Source: Cephalotrichum gorgonifer | Taxonomy: Eukaryota; Ascomycota; Sordariomycetes; Microascales; Microascaceae | Assembly: GCA_900312665.1 (NCBI GenBank) | Contig: ONZQ02000022.1 | Coordinates: 124,001-188,000, forward strand | DNA length: 64,000 nucleotides | Direction: 5' to 3' | Shown here: positions 23,886 through 34,453 of the stretch, one piece after another | Position numbering within the stretch: the stretch's first letter is position 1 | Layout: the number at the start of each line of letters is the position of its first letter | The notes under the pieces: model-generated | Databases searched by the model: none | What the model was told of the DNA's origin: nothing | What the model saw: only the letters and a program-made list of their open reading frames with translations | Program-made: the position numbers and the translations under genes

Positions 23886-26800
23886 GACTGGGGCGCGACG
23901 GTTGAGCAGAGGCAGTGAATAAGTCCCGAACTCTAGATATCAAAACGGGGCAAGACGGCGGAGACACGGTAAGTAGAAAATTTCAAAGTCTCAGACTTAA
24001 ATATAAGAGCAGGAACATAATGCCTACTTTTGAGGTCTACGTTAGTCGGGTATCAGTATCGGAGCCTAACCTTCTCTGAAGCTCGGAGCTCTGAGAGGGA
24101 TTGACGGGAAGCGCACTTCGTAAGGCTCTCAATGGCCGCTGAATCGGATTTCTGGCGATTTCATTCCACGACGTTGAACAAAGGGCGCATCACATTCAAC
24201 CTGACCGCAGCCTAAAGTGCAATGGAAAGGCCGATTAGGCCAGCACGTCCGGGGCAAGACGCCACTTCTACGAGACTTGACTGGATCAATTAATGGCACC
24301 CAAGGCACTCTTGTAAGGTATATTATCGGAGTCGCCAGTACATTGAATATACTGGTGAACGCAAATGATGGTGCTGGCCAGAAGGGTATGAACTTGGTGT
24401 GGTTCCCCCCGAGTCGGGCGCGTTGTAGACATCTGAGAAGGACCACACTTTCCATGCCCTCGTAGGTCAGGTCAATGTCGCTGACCGTGCCGCGACCGAC
24501 GTCAATTTACTCGTCTGAGCCGTCAGAGTGCTCCTAGAGTATGGTAGGGTACCGCCGGTCGCGTCATAGTAGTATTTGAGGATGTCGGGCATTTGCCCAG
24601 TCAAGCGGTTGCAGGCGCCGGCCCCACAAGCCGTGCTAGACCCGAGAGGATTCCTGACGCTTGTAAGCGCCTTTCTCGAGGGTGTTAGGATGGTTTTTCT
24701 CTCTTTCCCTTCTTCCTTCTCCCCTTTTAAAAATGAGTTTCTAGAGAGAGAAAAATTCACCCATCCAGTAGATCTCATTCTTTATCCTATTGCTATTAGG
24801 GTCCTTCTCCCCGATTACAATTCCCCCGGGCCCGACCCCGGCTGTTGGTTGAGCTTCCAGTCTGTGGCTGGGGTCATGGCGTAGAGCGTACGCCCTGTAC
24901 ACGTTACTATGTACCTCAGCTGCCTGATACGAGAACTTCGTCAGGGTGGTTTGGAGGGCCGAGAAAAGCACCCGCCTTCCAGCCAAAAACGGCAGGGACC
25001 CTTGGCAGCGACACAACATTTCATGGTGGAAAGGTAGTCGCGATCCGGGCCACTGAAGTTCAATCGATCGCGCCTTCTTCTTTTTCTCTAAGAGGTATTA
25101 TAAACATGTAGGTACATGTACTCTTGGAGAGCTGGTCATACCTAGTCGCACTCTATTAGACAAGTATCAAAATCGGGTGTCTCCCCATCCGATTGCCAGC
25201 CTCTTAACCCTCCTCCATCACCCTCGTCCACAGAACCGAGCTCATCTCATCTCCCACATCCACTTTCACAACTCGCTCGTCTCACCAACCGACCCGACCT
25301 CGCCGCAATCGCACGGCGCCCCTACCCGATCCATATCCAGTTACACCTCCCTCCGCCTCTGAATCTCGCGTCTCGCTCCCGCCCAATAGATCAAAATCTC
25401 GTGAAATGTATCCCGGGAATCGGTAACTTGTGACTCGCATCCTCATCGATCTTGTCCTACGCTTCGAACGCCTGCCGTCCTTCCCTCCCTCTCCGCCCCC
25501 ACCACCACTACGTGCCCTTTGACGAAAGCCGATTTGTCCTCTCTTCGAAGTTCTCCCTCGTGGCCATGCCACAGCATTCCAGACTCAAACGCACCGTTGA
25601 GCAAGCTTGACTGACAAGACCGAGTTTGATTGTGTTTCCATCCGGGATTATTTCCTGTCCAGGATCGCTGCATATGCGCCTTGCATATGGGCGTTGCATG
25701 CATCCGATCTCGGGGTGCTTGGTCAGATCAGATCAGGCCGGCACCATGGCGGACGCAGTTTGCCTGCTTGGGAATGCACGTATTTTCGTTCGGTTCAAAC
25801 GGGATGCTTGTCTCGAACGCTTGGATGCCGCGGCAGGTGCAGGCGAGAGGCGAGAGGCGAGAAGGAGAGGGGGGGGGGAGGGGGGATTGGTTCTGGGCAA
25901 ACCAAACAGGGGCCACCGACTGCACGACGTTGCAAGCGGCTGCCCCCTTATGGGCTCATCGTTCGAAAATTGTTTGCCTGTGGCCGTCTTTCGCACCCCC
26001 GCTTTCTTGCTTTCTTGAGTTTGCATTCCTGCCCCGTCTTGTCCCTAACTATCCCCAACTGAGAACCGCCCGAGGAGTCGACTGATTCTCGTTTTCCGCC
26101 CCTCGCATATCTCCCGCTCCCGAGCACTCACCTGCCCTTCGTTCGCGTCCTCTTCATTGCCAGATACCATATCTCGCTCGCAAGGTCATACCACTGTATG
26201 TTCCTCCGTCATGTGCGATCTCTTGCATGCTTGCTTGTGCGCCCTGCGTCCGTGGAAATGCCACCCTGCACCACTCCCTTCCTGGGTCCTCGCCGGATCA
26301 AAACTCGCTAATCTCAGACACGATATGGAACATTATCTCATCATCAACTGGCTTCTCCCCCCCTATTCTCCCACTAAGCACGCCTCCTCTAGGTCCCACT
26401 ATTCCAAGATTACCCCGATTGCCCTGTCTAGGCACGATGTGCATAAAGCCGTGTTGCCCAGATCTCGTGTAATACAGAGATCTGCGGCCTGCCACATAGG
26501 ACAAGGACGGAGGATGGTAGAGTGAGCCTGAGGTGATGATGGCTCACCGTCCAGTCCTTCATTCATCGATACATTGTTTCCTTATTTCCTGGGTCACCGT
26601 TTCTTCTCCACGCTCCCATTCCCCGATTGTACCAGTAATATCCAATATCCCTACTGAATAGCGAGACACATACACACACACGCACACTTCCACTAACACC
26701 CTGACGTCAGGGTTTTCAGATGGGGGAAACCTTGATTCGTGGCTCGCCTGTTTGCTTGCTTGGTGATTGGATTGGATTGGTCTTTGACGTGCTCGTGTTA

Positions 26801-27225
26801 AACGTACAAAGGATCTTTAAACGTCTGGAGGCAGTACCCGCGCACAAACGAGCAGCGCCTGCGAACGGCGCCTGTCTTCCGCGACGCCCCCCGACTGGTC
26901 GAGTTGTAGTCGTATATCCTCAATCGGACCGCCTCTTCATACTTTTTGCTGACGCGCCTTCCCGCCTGATTCTGTCATAGACAACCGGCTAACGATCCGT
27001 GGCCTTTTTAATATTGTCACACACACACACTCACACTCACGGCCGTTTCTCTTCCCTCTAATCTAGGTCTCTCGCTTCAACGAGGAGAGGAGGGTACCGC
27101 GCGACGACTTGGCCAGGAGAGGCGTTTACTTGTGCGGGATAAGATTTGGATCTTTCGACTTCGTCGCCTGTTTCCGTTTACGCCACGAGATCCGTGATGC
27201 GGGTTGCTATCGAGAACTCGTCGTG
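23886..27225. other. Spacer, 3.3 kb
   Basis: No gene I can support. Minus-strand frames at 24.47-24.84 kb have coding-like composition (for example MPDILKYYYDATGGTLP), but stops break them, the frame changes and no family is recognisable. They may be a relic. Overlapping plus frames at 25.6-26.1 kb cover the same bases in several phases and look spurious. Confidence 0.45.
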
Positions 27226-27233
27226 TATAAATA
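27226..27233 (+). promoter_or_regulatory. TATAAATA box
   Basis: TATAAATA about 200 bp upstream of the ATG of the PARG-like gene, followed by pyrimidine-rich sequence. It is a plausible core promoter. Confidence 0.5.
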
Positions 27234-27429
27234 GAGGCAAGGAAAGGCCCAGTCTGCTCCCTCTTATTCTCCACGGACTAGTATCCCCCATTCATACCGA
27301 CCCAATTGCTCAAGCTTCTCGTCACTCTACTGCTTCTCGGCGACCTTTCTTGCCTTTTCCTCATTGTAATAACTCTTCTCTACCTCTGGCCCCTTGTGTG
27401 TAAATTCGTACCAGTCCACTACTCCAACA

Positions 27430-28497
27430 ATGGCCCCCTCAACCTCCAAGACGTCCAAGACATCCAAATCGTCCAAGCCCAAGGCGTCCGAGGTGGCGGC
27501 CGAGACGAAGAAGTACTTCATCCCGCTCGTACGGAAGAAATACGCCTCCACCTGGCCCACGATGTCATACCTCTACCACCAGCCCCTCCGACAGCTCTCC
27601 ATCCCCCGGTGCCTCTCCAACTTCCCGTCTCCCCCCACCTTCCACGTCACCTGCGGCGACCCCGTCGACTTCGCCATGCGCATGGCCGCCAGCGAGACCG
27701 ACCGAACCGGCGAAGAGGTCCGGGTCCCCTTCATCTGCGCCGCCAACGAGAAGCGGCCCGGCGGCGACTGGGAGACGGGCGTGGCGGGCTACGAAGAGCG
27801 CCTCTGCCGGCGCAGCACCCTCTCCGCTGCCCTCTCGACCCCGGCCCCGGGCTCGACCGCGGACTCGAACTACCCCATCCCGTGCGAGGGCGGGATCCTG
27901 TCCACCCACGTCGTCGTCTTCCGCGGCCTTCACGACCGGTACGAGCGGCTGGGCGAGGAGGAGTGGGACGCCGTCCCCGTCGTGTCCGTCGTGCCCGCGC
28001 GGTGGCCCAAGCTGAGCCACTCGGGGACCAAGTACTCGTTCGACACGGAGCGCGATCTCGTCAAGGTGAAACTGCGCGCCGCGCTCCGCATATGCCTGTA
28101 CAACGGGTACCGGTACGTGGTGGTGGGCGACTGGGGGCTCGGGAACGGGTGCAGGAACCCCCCGCAGGAGATGGCGGAGCTGTGGCGCGAGGTGTTCCTC
28201 TACGACCCCGACCTGCGGGGCCAGTTCATCTTCGCGGCGTTCGTGTTCGAGGACGAGAGGCAGAGTACTACGAGGCTCATACTCGAGGATATTGCGAAGA
28301 AGGGAAAGGGGGGAAGCAGCAGTTCGAAGAGCAAGGGGAAGGGTTCGTCGTCGTCGTCGGGGGGGTCCTCGTCTTCGAGTGGGGGAGGGGGAGTGACGGA
28401 CTTTGATGTGTTCAGGGGTGTGTTTGATGAGGAGGAGATACAGAAGGTGCTGAGCCAGCCGGATCCGAGGTTCGGGCTGGAGATGATAACGTCTTAG
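27430..28497 (+). CDS. Microbial-type poly(ADP-ribose) glycohydrolase-like protein (macrodomain fold)
   Basis: Single exon, 355 residues, start ATG at 27430 after ACAACA. The architecture matches the bacterial-type PARG family (TIGR02452/DUF2263), which cleaves ADP-ribose polymers. A Ser/Thr/Lys-rich N-terminus is followed by VPFICAANEKRPGGDWETG and YEERLCRRS (about residues 99-129), the PIPCEGGILSTHVVVFR strand pair, and VVVGDWGLGN with NPPQEMAELW (about 229-251). The canonical catalytic loop of the family is GGG-x6-8-QEE. Here the third Gly is Asp (113) and the Gln is Tyr (121), while both Glu (122, 123) are kept. I believe filamentous fungi share this variant form. The C-terminus has a Ser/Gly/Lys linker (about residues 295-327) and a short tail. 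Activity is inferred, not shown. Confidence 0.75.
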   Translation: MAPSTSKTSKTSKSSKPKASEVAAETKKYFIPLVRKKYASTWPTMSYLYHQPLRQLSIPRCLSNFPSPPTFHVTCGDPVDFAMRMAASETDRTGEEVRVPFICAANEKRPGGDWETGVAGYEERLCRRSTLSAALSTPAPGSTADSNYPIPCEGGILSTHVVVFRGLHDRYERLGEEEWDAVPVVSVVPARWPKLSHSGTKYSFDTERDLVKVKLRAALRICLYNGYRYVVVGDWGLGNGCRNPPQEMAELWREVFLYDPDLRGQFIFAAFVFEDERQSTTRLILEDIAKKGKGGSSSSKSKGKGSSSSSGGSSSSSGGGGVTDFDVFRGVFDEEEIQKVLSQPDPRFGLEMITS

Positions 28498-31255
28498 TTG
28501 CTACTCAGGTCGGGGGGGTTTCCCTTTTTGTTGGCTTGGATGTTTTGGGGGATGTTGTATCGTATCGTGGTGCTCATGGGCTAGCTAACTTACTTGTTCC
28601 TCCGTGATGGAGATTGGGTTGTTAGTGGGCCTGGGTGTCATGCACCCCATTTGGAGGGAGAGCATCTATTTCCCTATTCTGTTGTTCTAGGTTCTGGGTT
28701 CTTTTTATGGGTTGGGTTGGAGTGCCACAGCTATCACGGATGTTCGGTTTCCCTGCGAGAGAATAGATAAAGAATCCTTCCCTCATTTTTATCTTCCCGG
28801 AGGGGTGGGTGGGGTTATTCTTTCTTGTTCCTCGACTCCTCGAGAGAGTCCTCGTTCGTTGCCTCCCGGGGGAGTTGAGGGTAGTAGTCGATAATATTGC
28901 AGGGGGTTTGGGTGGTCTTTGGTGTTATATCCGTCATGTTCATCGCCCGTCGGGACACATAGAAGCCCGACAGGGTGAGGACAGCACTGGGAATGAGGAT
29001 TCCAACTGATAGGTTTCAAAGATACCGTGGGGAATTACATTCCAAGTTTCAAGTTTGCAAAGTTGTAAATTTATCACACAGGCATCATATACTTTTCTTG
29101 GAAACCTATGCTCGTGTTCGCGGTGAAGGGAGGAGGGATGTTTCTTCGTGATGGCGATAACAGAGAGCGTAGAGTGAAAAGAAGACTGCTGTCCCCTTCA
29201 GAACCTTCTTTCATCCCGAACCCTCCTCCCATCTTCACATTTCACATAGCTTCATTTTGACTTGGGAATATCCACCAAGGTATCCCCGCTGGATTCTCTC
29301 CCCTCGATCCCTTCTCTATTCCGAATAAGAAGAAAAAAATCCGCCCCCAAAAAGGAAGTGGGCAGGCCTACGCCGCAAACCCACTCAGCTCGGATCCGGA
29401 GCCCCCATATCCGTACCAGCAAGCTCCGCCCTCCTCGCCCGGGTTCCCCACCCCCAAACTCCCGGGAACACCAAAACGGTAAAAATAGCAAAACGAATCA
29501 CAAGAGCACAGAGTCGCGAGATCAATAAAACCCACGACCATGAACCGCCACCATCACCCGTTTACCGCCCCCGCTACCCCCCCTTCGGAAACCCGCGGTG
29601 GGCCCCCAGCCCTCCTTACTCCACATGCGAAGGGGGAAACGAACGAGGTCATGCCCCTGTCGGCCAGGACGATCTACTAGTAGACACCAAGCCTCACGCC
29701 ACGAAAGCGCCCGGACCCGTCATATTTATCGCGTCCTGACACTTACAGGCATTCCGAAACAGGTCACATCAGACAAAAGAGCCGCAAAATCCTCGGAACA
29801 GCCCCTTCCTACCCTCCTTTACCGGAACCCCGTTTCCCCTTCCCCCCCCCCGGTTGTCCCCTGCGCAACTGTGTATTCCAACCACCATCCTGCGCATACT
29901 ACCGAACCAAACCCCCCCCCCTTCCTTCCACCGGAGGTGTGGGCCCCACCCTTCGCTCCCTTCTCGGGTCATTGCTGCCCCGGAGCGCAAACGCTGGCTG
30001 GCCAACCCACCCGCGCCCGTTCTCTCACAAACGGCAGCTCGGGCCCAATGGGCATTAAGTACAGATTGGGAGGGAGGAGAGGGAGAGGGAGGGCAGCGAA
30101 TAGACTTTCATACCTCTGTCTCTCGACCACTTGTTCCGCGATCGCAGCCTTAGTGATGCGGGGCAATAACACCCAAAGAATGGGAAGAATCGAGTTTCGA
30201 GTGCAAACGTTCCCCCCTCCCAAAACTTCCACTGGTGCAAACGCCCGCAATGGAAGCCCAAAATGCACGAAATGCCGGAATGCATCATGTCTGAAAACGG
30301 AAATACACATACCGCCCCCAATCCGGTAGGATGGGTACCCCCCTTTTCGCCAATAGATTTGAAAAAAAAAAAAATCAGCGGAGGGGAGGGAGACGTGGTC
30401 GGGCCGGACTAACACACCGTGTAAGCGTGGTGGTGTAAGCGGAGAGCGTGTAAGTGAAGTGTATAGTAGGGCTGAGCACACGACGCACCATACACAATTG
30501 TGCACTTACCTCTGTCACTCACCGCCCAAATCCCCCTCGCATTCTGACCAACCACATTACACGATTAAGCGAACTTTGACCCATACAAAGGACCTGCAAG
30601 TGTGGACAGCGGCATGCTGTACGAGAGATGTATGGGTCTGTGTGGAAATGACGTCGACAAAGGTGTGGGTGTGTGGGGTTTTCCATGCATCCCTCCCGAC
30701 AGATTGAATGAACTTCGCCCGCGTTGAAAGACAAATCTGATCGATAGTCGCAATCTCAGTGGCCTATATTCTCTGACCTTTGGCTGGCCCACTTTGCGCA
30801 GCTCGAGCGCCAATGTGCTCGACCACCCAGCGCCAGTCACATTCCCCGCCCGCTTCTGACTTCTGACGCAAGCGTGTTAGCTCAGATGACCCTCGTTGGG
30901 GGAAAAACGAAAGGGAAAATGCGCTGCCTATTGAAACGAGGGGTACGGAAGTGAAGGGGGGTTAGGGGAGCCCTGCTAATATATCCAATTAGACGAGAGG
31001 CGCAGAATACGGCCCAAATCGGAGATCCTTACCGCTAGAATGGTAGCAGGCTCAGCGTCAAATGATGCCTGCTTGTCTCCTTTGCCCCGTTCGAAGGAGC
31101 GAGGGTATAAGATGTATGACGTCGGTCGCCTTTGGAGAGCCTCTCTTATCCTCTCAAAAGGGGTTACCGGCTTTTCTAGATCTCTAGATCTCTAGATCTC
31201 TTTCAATTCCTGCAGCGTCACTTATACGAATCCATTCTCTTACGCTCCCAGCATC
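28498..31255. other. Spacer, 2.8 kb
   Basis: No gene recognised. It holds a plus frame of about 243 codons (29.6-30.3 kb) rich in Pro/Arg/Ser with no motif, overlapped by other frames, and a run of 13 A near 30.36 kb. Confidence 0.5.
31176..31199. repeat. CTAGATCT x3 in the promoter of the first zinc-module gene
   Basis: Three perfect head-to-tail copies of an 8-bp palindrome-containing unit about 60-80 bp upstream of the ATG at 31256. The array could be a regulatory element or simple slippage. Confidence 0.85.
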
Positions 31256-32731
31256 ATGCACACTCCCATTGACGGCACCGGTCTAGCCCAAAATCTTAGC
31301 TCAAAACTAAATCTTTCACCCGGGACTCCTCCGTCCGGAACTCCCTCCCCACACAGCATGGAACGCGGTACCCAAGAAGCCATGACCAGTCCAACGGAAT
31401 CGGATAGAGGGTGGATGTCGGATCCCTCCGACAGCCCCCGGCCCCACCACCGGCTCCACCACCGGCCGCGAGCATCTCCCTACTCCGGCTTCGCGGTCCC
31501 CATAGCCAGGCAGAACGCCTCAGTGCAGCCAGTCCGGTCATCGTGGACCTGGGGACCCGGGCCCAGGATGTCCACGCGACAACAGTATCTGGCCTCGCGG
31601 CGCCAGAGCCCACCCGCGCGGTTCCAGCGGCTCTCGCGGTCCACATCACCCAGGCGGACGCTCCGCGCCGGTTACTTCTACGGGGACCTCCTACACGAGG
31701 CCCTCCAGCAAGGCGACTCCTCCCCATTTCCTGCGGCCACGGCGGCGTTTTCCCTCATCCAAGGTGCGGCGCCGCCCTTCGCTGTACATCACCTCTGGCC
31801 AAGCGAGGACTGCGCCGTCCCAGGCGCGCAGCAGTCTATGGATGGTGTCCTCTCTCTCCCAGTCCCCGAAGCGCCCCTTGTTTACCTAGAAAATGGAGAG
31901 GACGACCAGGAGCAGCAGGACGACTCGGACGACTCGTTCCTAGACGAGCCCTACCAGATGACGGACGCCGTCCCCCGCCTGGAGGAGAGCCACCGGCTCT
32001 ATCGGCTAAAGGATCGGCTCGTCCAGCGCGCGCAGAACCTCTTCGCGCAATCACAGAGATTCATCCCCCAGGGGAGCCAGCGGTTCGCCCTGCCGTGGCA
32101 ACCCATGTTCTCTTGTCCGTTCTTCAGCAAGGACCCCGAGAAGTACTGGCCCTGCCTAGAGGACACCTCCACTGCCACGATCCTTGGGGTCAAGCGGCAC
32201 CTCTGGCACCACCACTCCCAGCCTTACTACTGCCCCGTATGCTACGACACGTTCCCCCTGGCCTCCGAGAGGGACACCCACATCCTGGGGCGGACGTGCG
32301 CCAAGAAGGACGAGGTGGTCCACTTCGACGGCATGTCGCCGGAGCAGAGGGCACTCATCGCCACCAAGGAGAGGGGCAAGGGTGAGTCAGGTCCGAGGCA
32401 ATGGTGGGGTATCTGGAAGATCCTATTCGGGCGGCCGCGCGAGAAGCTTGAGCCCTTCCTCCCGCCCGCCCTGTCCTGGAACATCCTGCTGGTTACGGAG
32501 TTCTGGAAGGCGAGGGGGAAGGAGATTACAGAGCAGTTCCTTGGGGACATGGAGAGGATGGAAGGGGGCGTATCTGGAGAGGGCAGGTCGGAATTCCAAG
32601 ACGTAGACGAGAATACTGTGTCGGGGCTGGTGAACGCCGTGCTGCGGGATCTAGTTGGGCTTACCTTCTGGCGGTCTGGACTGGTGCGGAACCTGGGGAA
32701 CATCATCCCCGTAAGGGAGTGCTCCGAGTAA
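31256..32731 (+). CDS. Fungal two-finger zinc-module protein, copy A
   Basis: Single exon, 491 residues. The function of the family is unknown. Residues 1-280 are disordered, Ser/Pro/Arg-rich, with an acidic block (EDDQEQQDDSDDS). At about residue 283 the shared module begins: CPFFSKDPEKYWPC, then VKRHLWHHH, then CPVC and HILGRTC. The spacing is C-x12-C-x14-H-x4-H-x5-C-x2-C-x12-H-x5-C. A conserved tail follows (DGMSPEQRALI, then WWGIWKILFG and an FWKARG segment). It lies 1.7 kb upstream of the HET-fused copy on the same strand. The three other copies are at 34454-37147, 46292-48712 and 52193-53815. DNA binding is often assumed from the C2H2 label, but the geometry is not that of a classical DNA-binding finger array. 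Confidence 0.75.
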   Translation: MHTPIDGTGLAQNLSSKLNLSPGTPPSGTPSPHSMERGTQEAMTSPTESDRGWMSDPSDSPRPHHRLHHRPRASPYSGFAVPIARQNASVQPVRSSWTWGPGPRMSTRQQYLASRRQSPPARFQRLSRSTSPRRTLRAGYFYGDLLHEALQQGDSSPFPAATAAFSLIQGAAPPFAVHHLWPSEDCAVPGAQQSMDGVLSLPVPEAPLVYLENGEDDQEQQDDSDDSFLDEPYQMTDAVPRLEESHRLYRLKDRLVQRAQNLFAQSQRFIPQGSQRFALPWQPMFSCPFFSKDPEKYWPCLEDTSTATILGVKRHLWHHHSQPYYCPVCYDTFPLASERDTHILGRTCAKKDEVVHFDGMSPEQRALIATKERGKGESGPRQWWGIWKILFGRPREKLEPFLPPALSWNILLVTEFWKARGKEITEQFLGDMERMEGGVSGEGRSEFQDVDENTVSGLVNAVLRDLVGLTFWRSGLVRNLGNIIPVRECSE

Positions 32732-34453
32732 TGCAAGGATGTAATACTATCTCACCGAGTGACTAATAGCTTGGGGGCTATGGGTAGGTATCATATGTCG
32801 GATATGAGGGAACAGGGATCAGGGCGCTGACCGAGATTTCTTTTCGTTTCTTTTTTTGGGAGGGGGGGAGGGTGGGAGGCGGGAGAAAAGGGGCAACGGG
32901 ACAAGGGGGGACAAGACAAGCATTGGGCGAAGACCTATGGACTACAGTATGAGTGTACCTGGAACATGTTGCCTAGAAGGCCCTGGGAAGGAATGTTAGA
33001 AACGATAGGACTAAGGGCATTGTATCCTTTACAATATTGGATGGTGGTGGGTGGGCATATGCGGGTGCTTGCGGATCGCCGTTTCTTTCCTGGTATATGA
33101 CGGAGGTCGCCGGGCCTCTGCGCCTTCGATAATGCGAGATGATAGCTTACCCACATGGTCTACCCTCCTAGTCGCTACTGCCTGCATCTCACAGGAAGGC
33201 AAATGGAGAAGGAGGGATGAAGTTCTAGAATCGGTCCTGGCCGGGGGCTCTCTTGCCTTGCGTCAGGTAGGGCAGTCACGCTGGACCTGCCACGGGGACC
33301 CAAGGCAGGTGCGACGTGCAAGGTAAATGGTACGCAATGGGCTGCGCGATATACATATAACGATAATGATGATAATGCCTCGGCTTAGTGTAGCTACCTA
33401 CCCCCAAACAAGTCTCAACGCCGCTCAAGAGCGAGCGTGAGTTCAGATGATTACGTCCCTGCCCATCGTACGGAAGTATCCAGCTCATCCAGCTAGATCT
33501 TGTGTGCGCGTGGGTGGTGGTGTGGACATGTTGAAGATCGCCCGCTCATGCTCTCTGATGTAATCCATTCCCGTCTGAGGCTGCAAGTACATTAACAACT
33601 GCCTGGGGTAATATGAGGGAGGGCACTTTCCTGGGATGCCAGGCATTAAAGAGCGCAGCAACCACCCCTCTTCCTCCTTCCTCTTACCCAGCAACGATCA
33701 CAATACACGATTCTGGCAGGCGCACCCCGGCAAGAAGGAAAAAAATGCGTATGAAAGGGCAAGAGCGGGCGAAAATGTCGGTTGTTGGGTCGGAAGGCGC
33801 TCGGAGACCGGACGAAACATTCTTGGGCGGGAAACCGCGGAACGAGGCGACACGGGGTTCCCGGGGTGCAGAGTGTGTAATATGTACCTGGATTTTATTG
33901 AAGCAAGCCCTGGCGCATCGGGCGTGGTTGCACAGCGGCCCGGGGTCAATTCAGCTGCTTGGTCTGTTACCTGTATGGAGGGGGGAGAGGGGAGGTAACA
34001 ACCCGAGCCCCAAATGGATGAGCCAATGCACGCACAGATGTGCATTTGGTCCGCGGGACACCGACCGACACCTTCCATCCACAACATCACCTTAAAGCTT
34101 CCAGTGTCCCTTCCCCGCCAGACACCCAGATGTCCTAAATCTGCCTGATCCAGTCTCGATGCCCAGTTCCTGTCTCGTCTGCCTTGGTCGCCTTGGTAAC
34201 TGTTTATGACGTCGAAAAAGGTTCTAGATCCCGTCGTTTTAAGCGATTCTCGGGATACTGAAATAATACCCCGAATCTGTGCCATTGACTAGCTACTACC
34301 ATTGCCATTGTTGCTGCCATTAACATTTACAACTGCTGGTGCCAGTTTTTTGTTTTCTCTCTCTCGCTTTTTTCCCAACTCGTCTCGTCTCAAACCGTCC
34401 AAACTCGTCCCAACTCACCTCGTCTCGATGGTCTATCCAACATAGCTGTCGGT
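32732..34453. other. Spacer between zinc-module copies A and B
   Basis: No gene supported. The largest frame (about 195 codons, minus, 33.7-34.3 kb) has no recognisable motif. A pyrimidine-rich stretch with repeated TCGTCTCRTC-like words lies at about 34380-34430, just before the HET gene start, and is likely 5' UTR or promoter. Confidence 0.5.

Noticed and set aside
24467..25019. Minus-strand frames with coding-like composition
   Set aside because: Stops interrupt them and the frames change. No family could be named, so a relic is possible but unsupported.
25607..26085. Three overlapping plus-strand frames of 130-151 codons
   Set aside because: All phases are open over the same GC-rich DNA, which points to chance rather than coding.
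29598..30329. 243-codon plus-strand frame
   Set aside because: Pro/Arg/Ser-rich with no motif, and competing frames on both strands.
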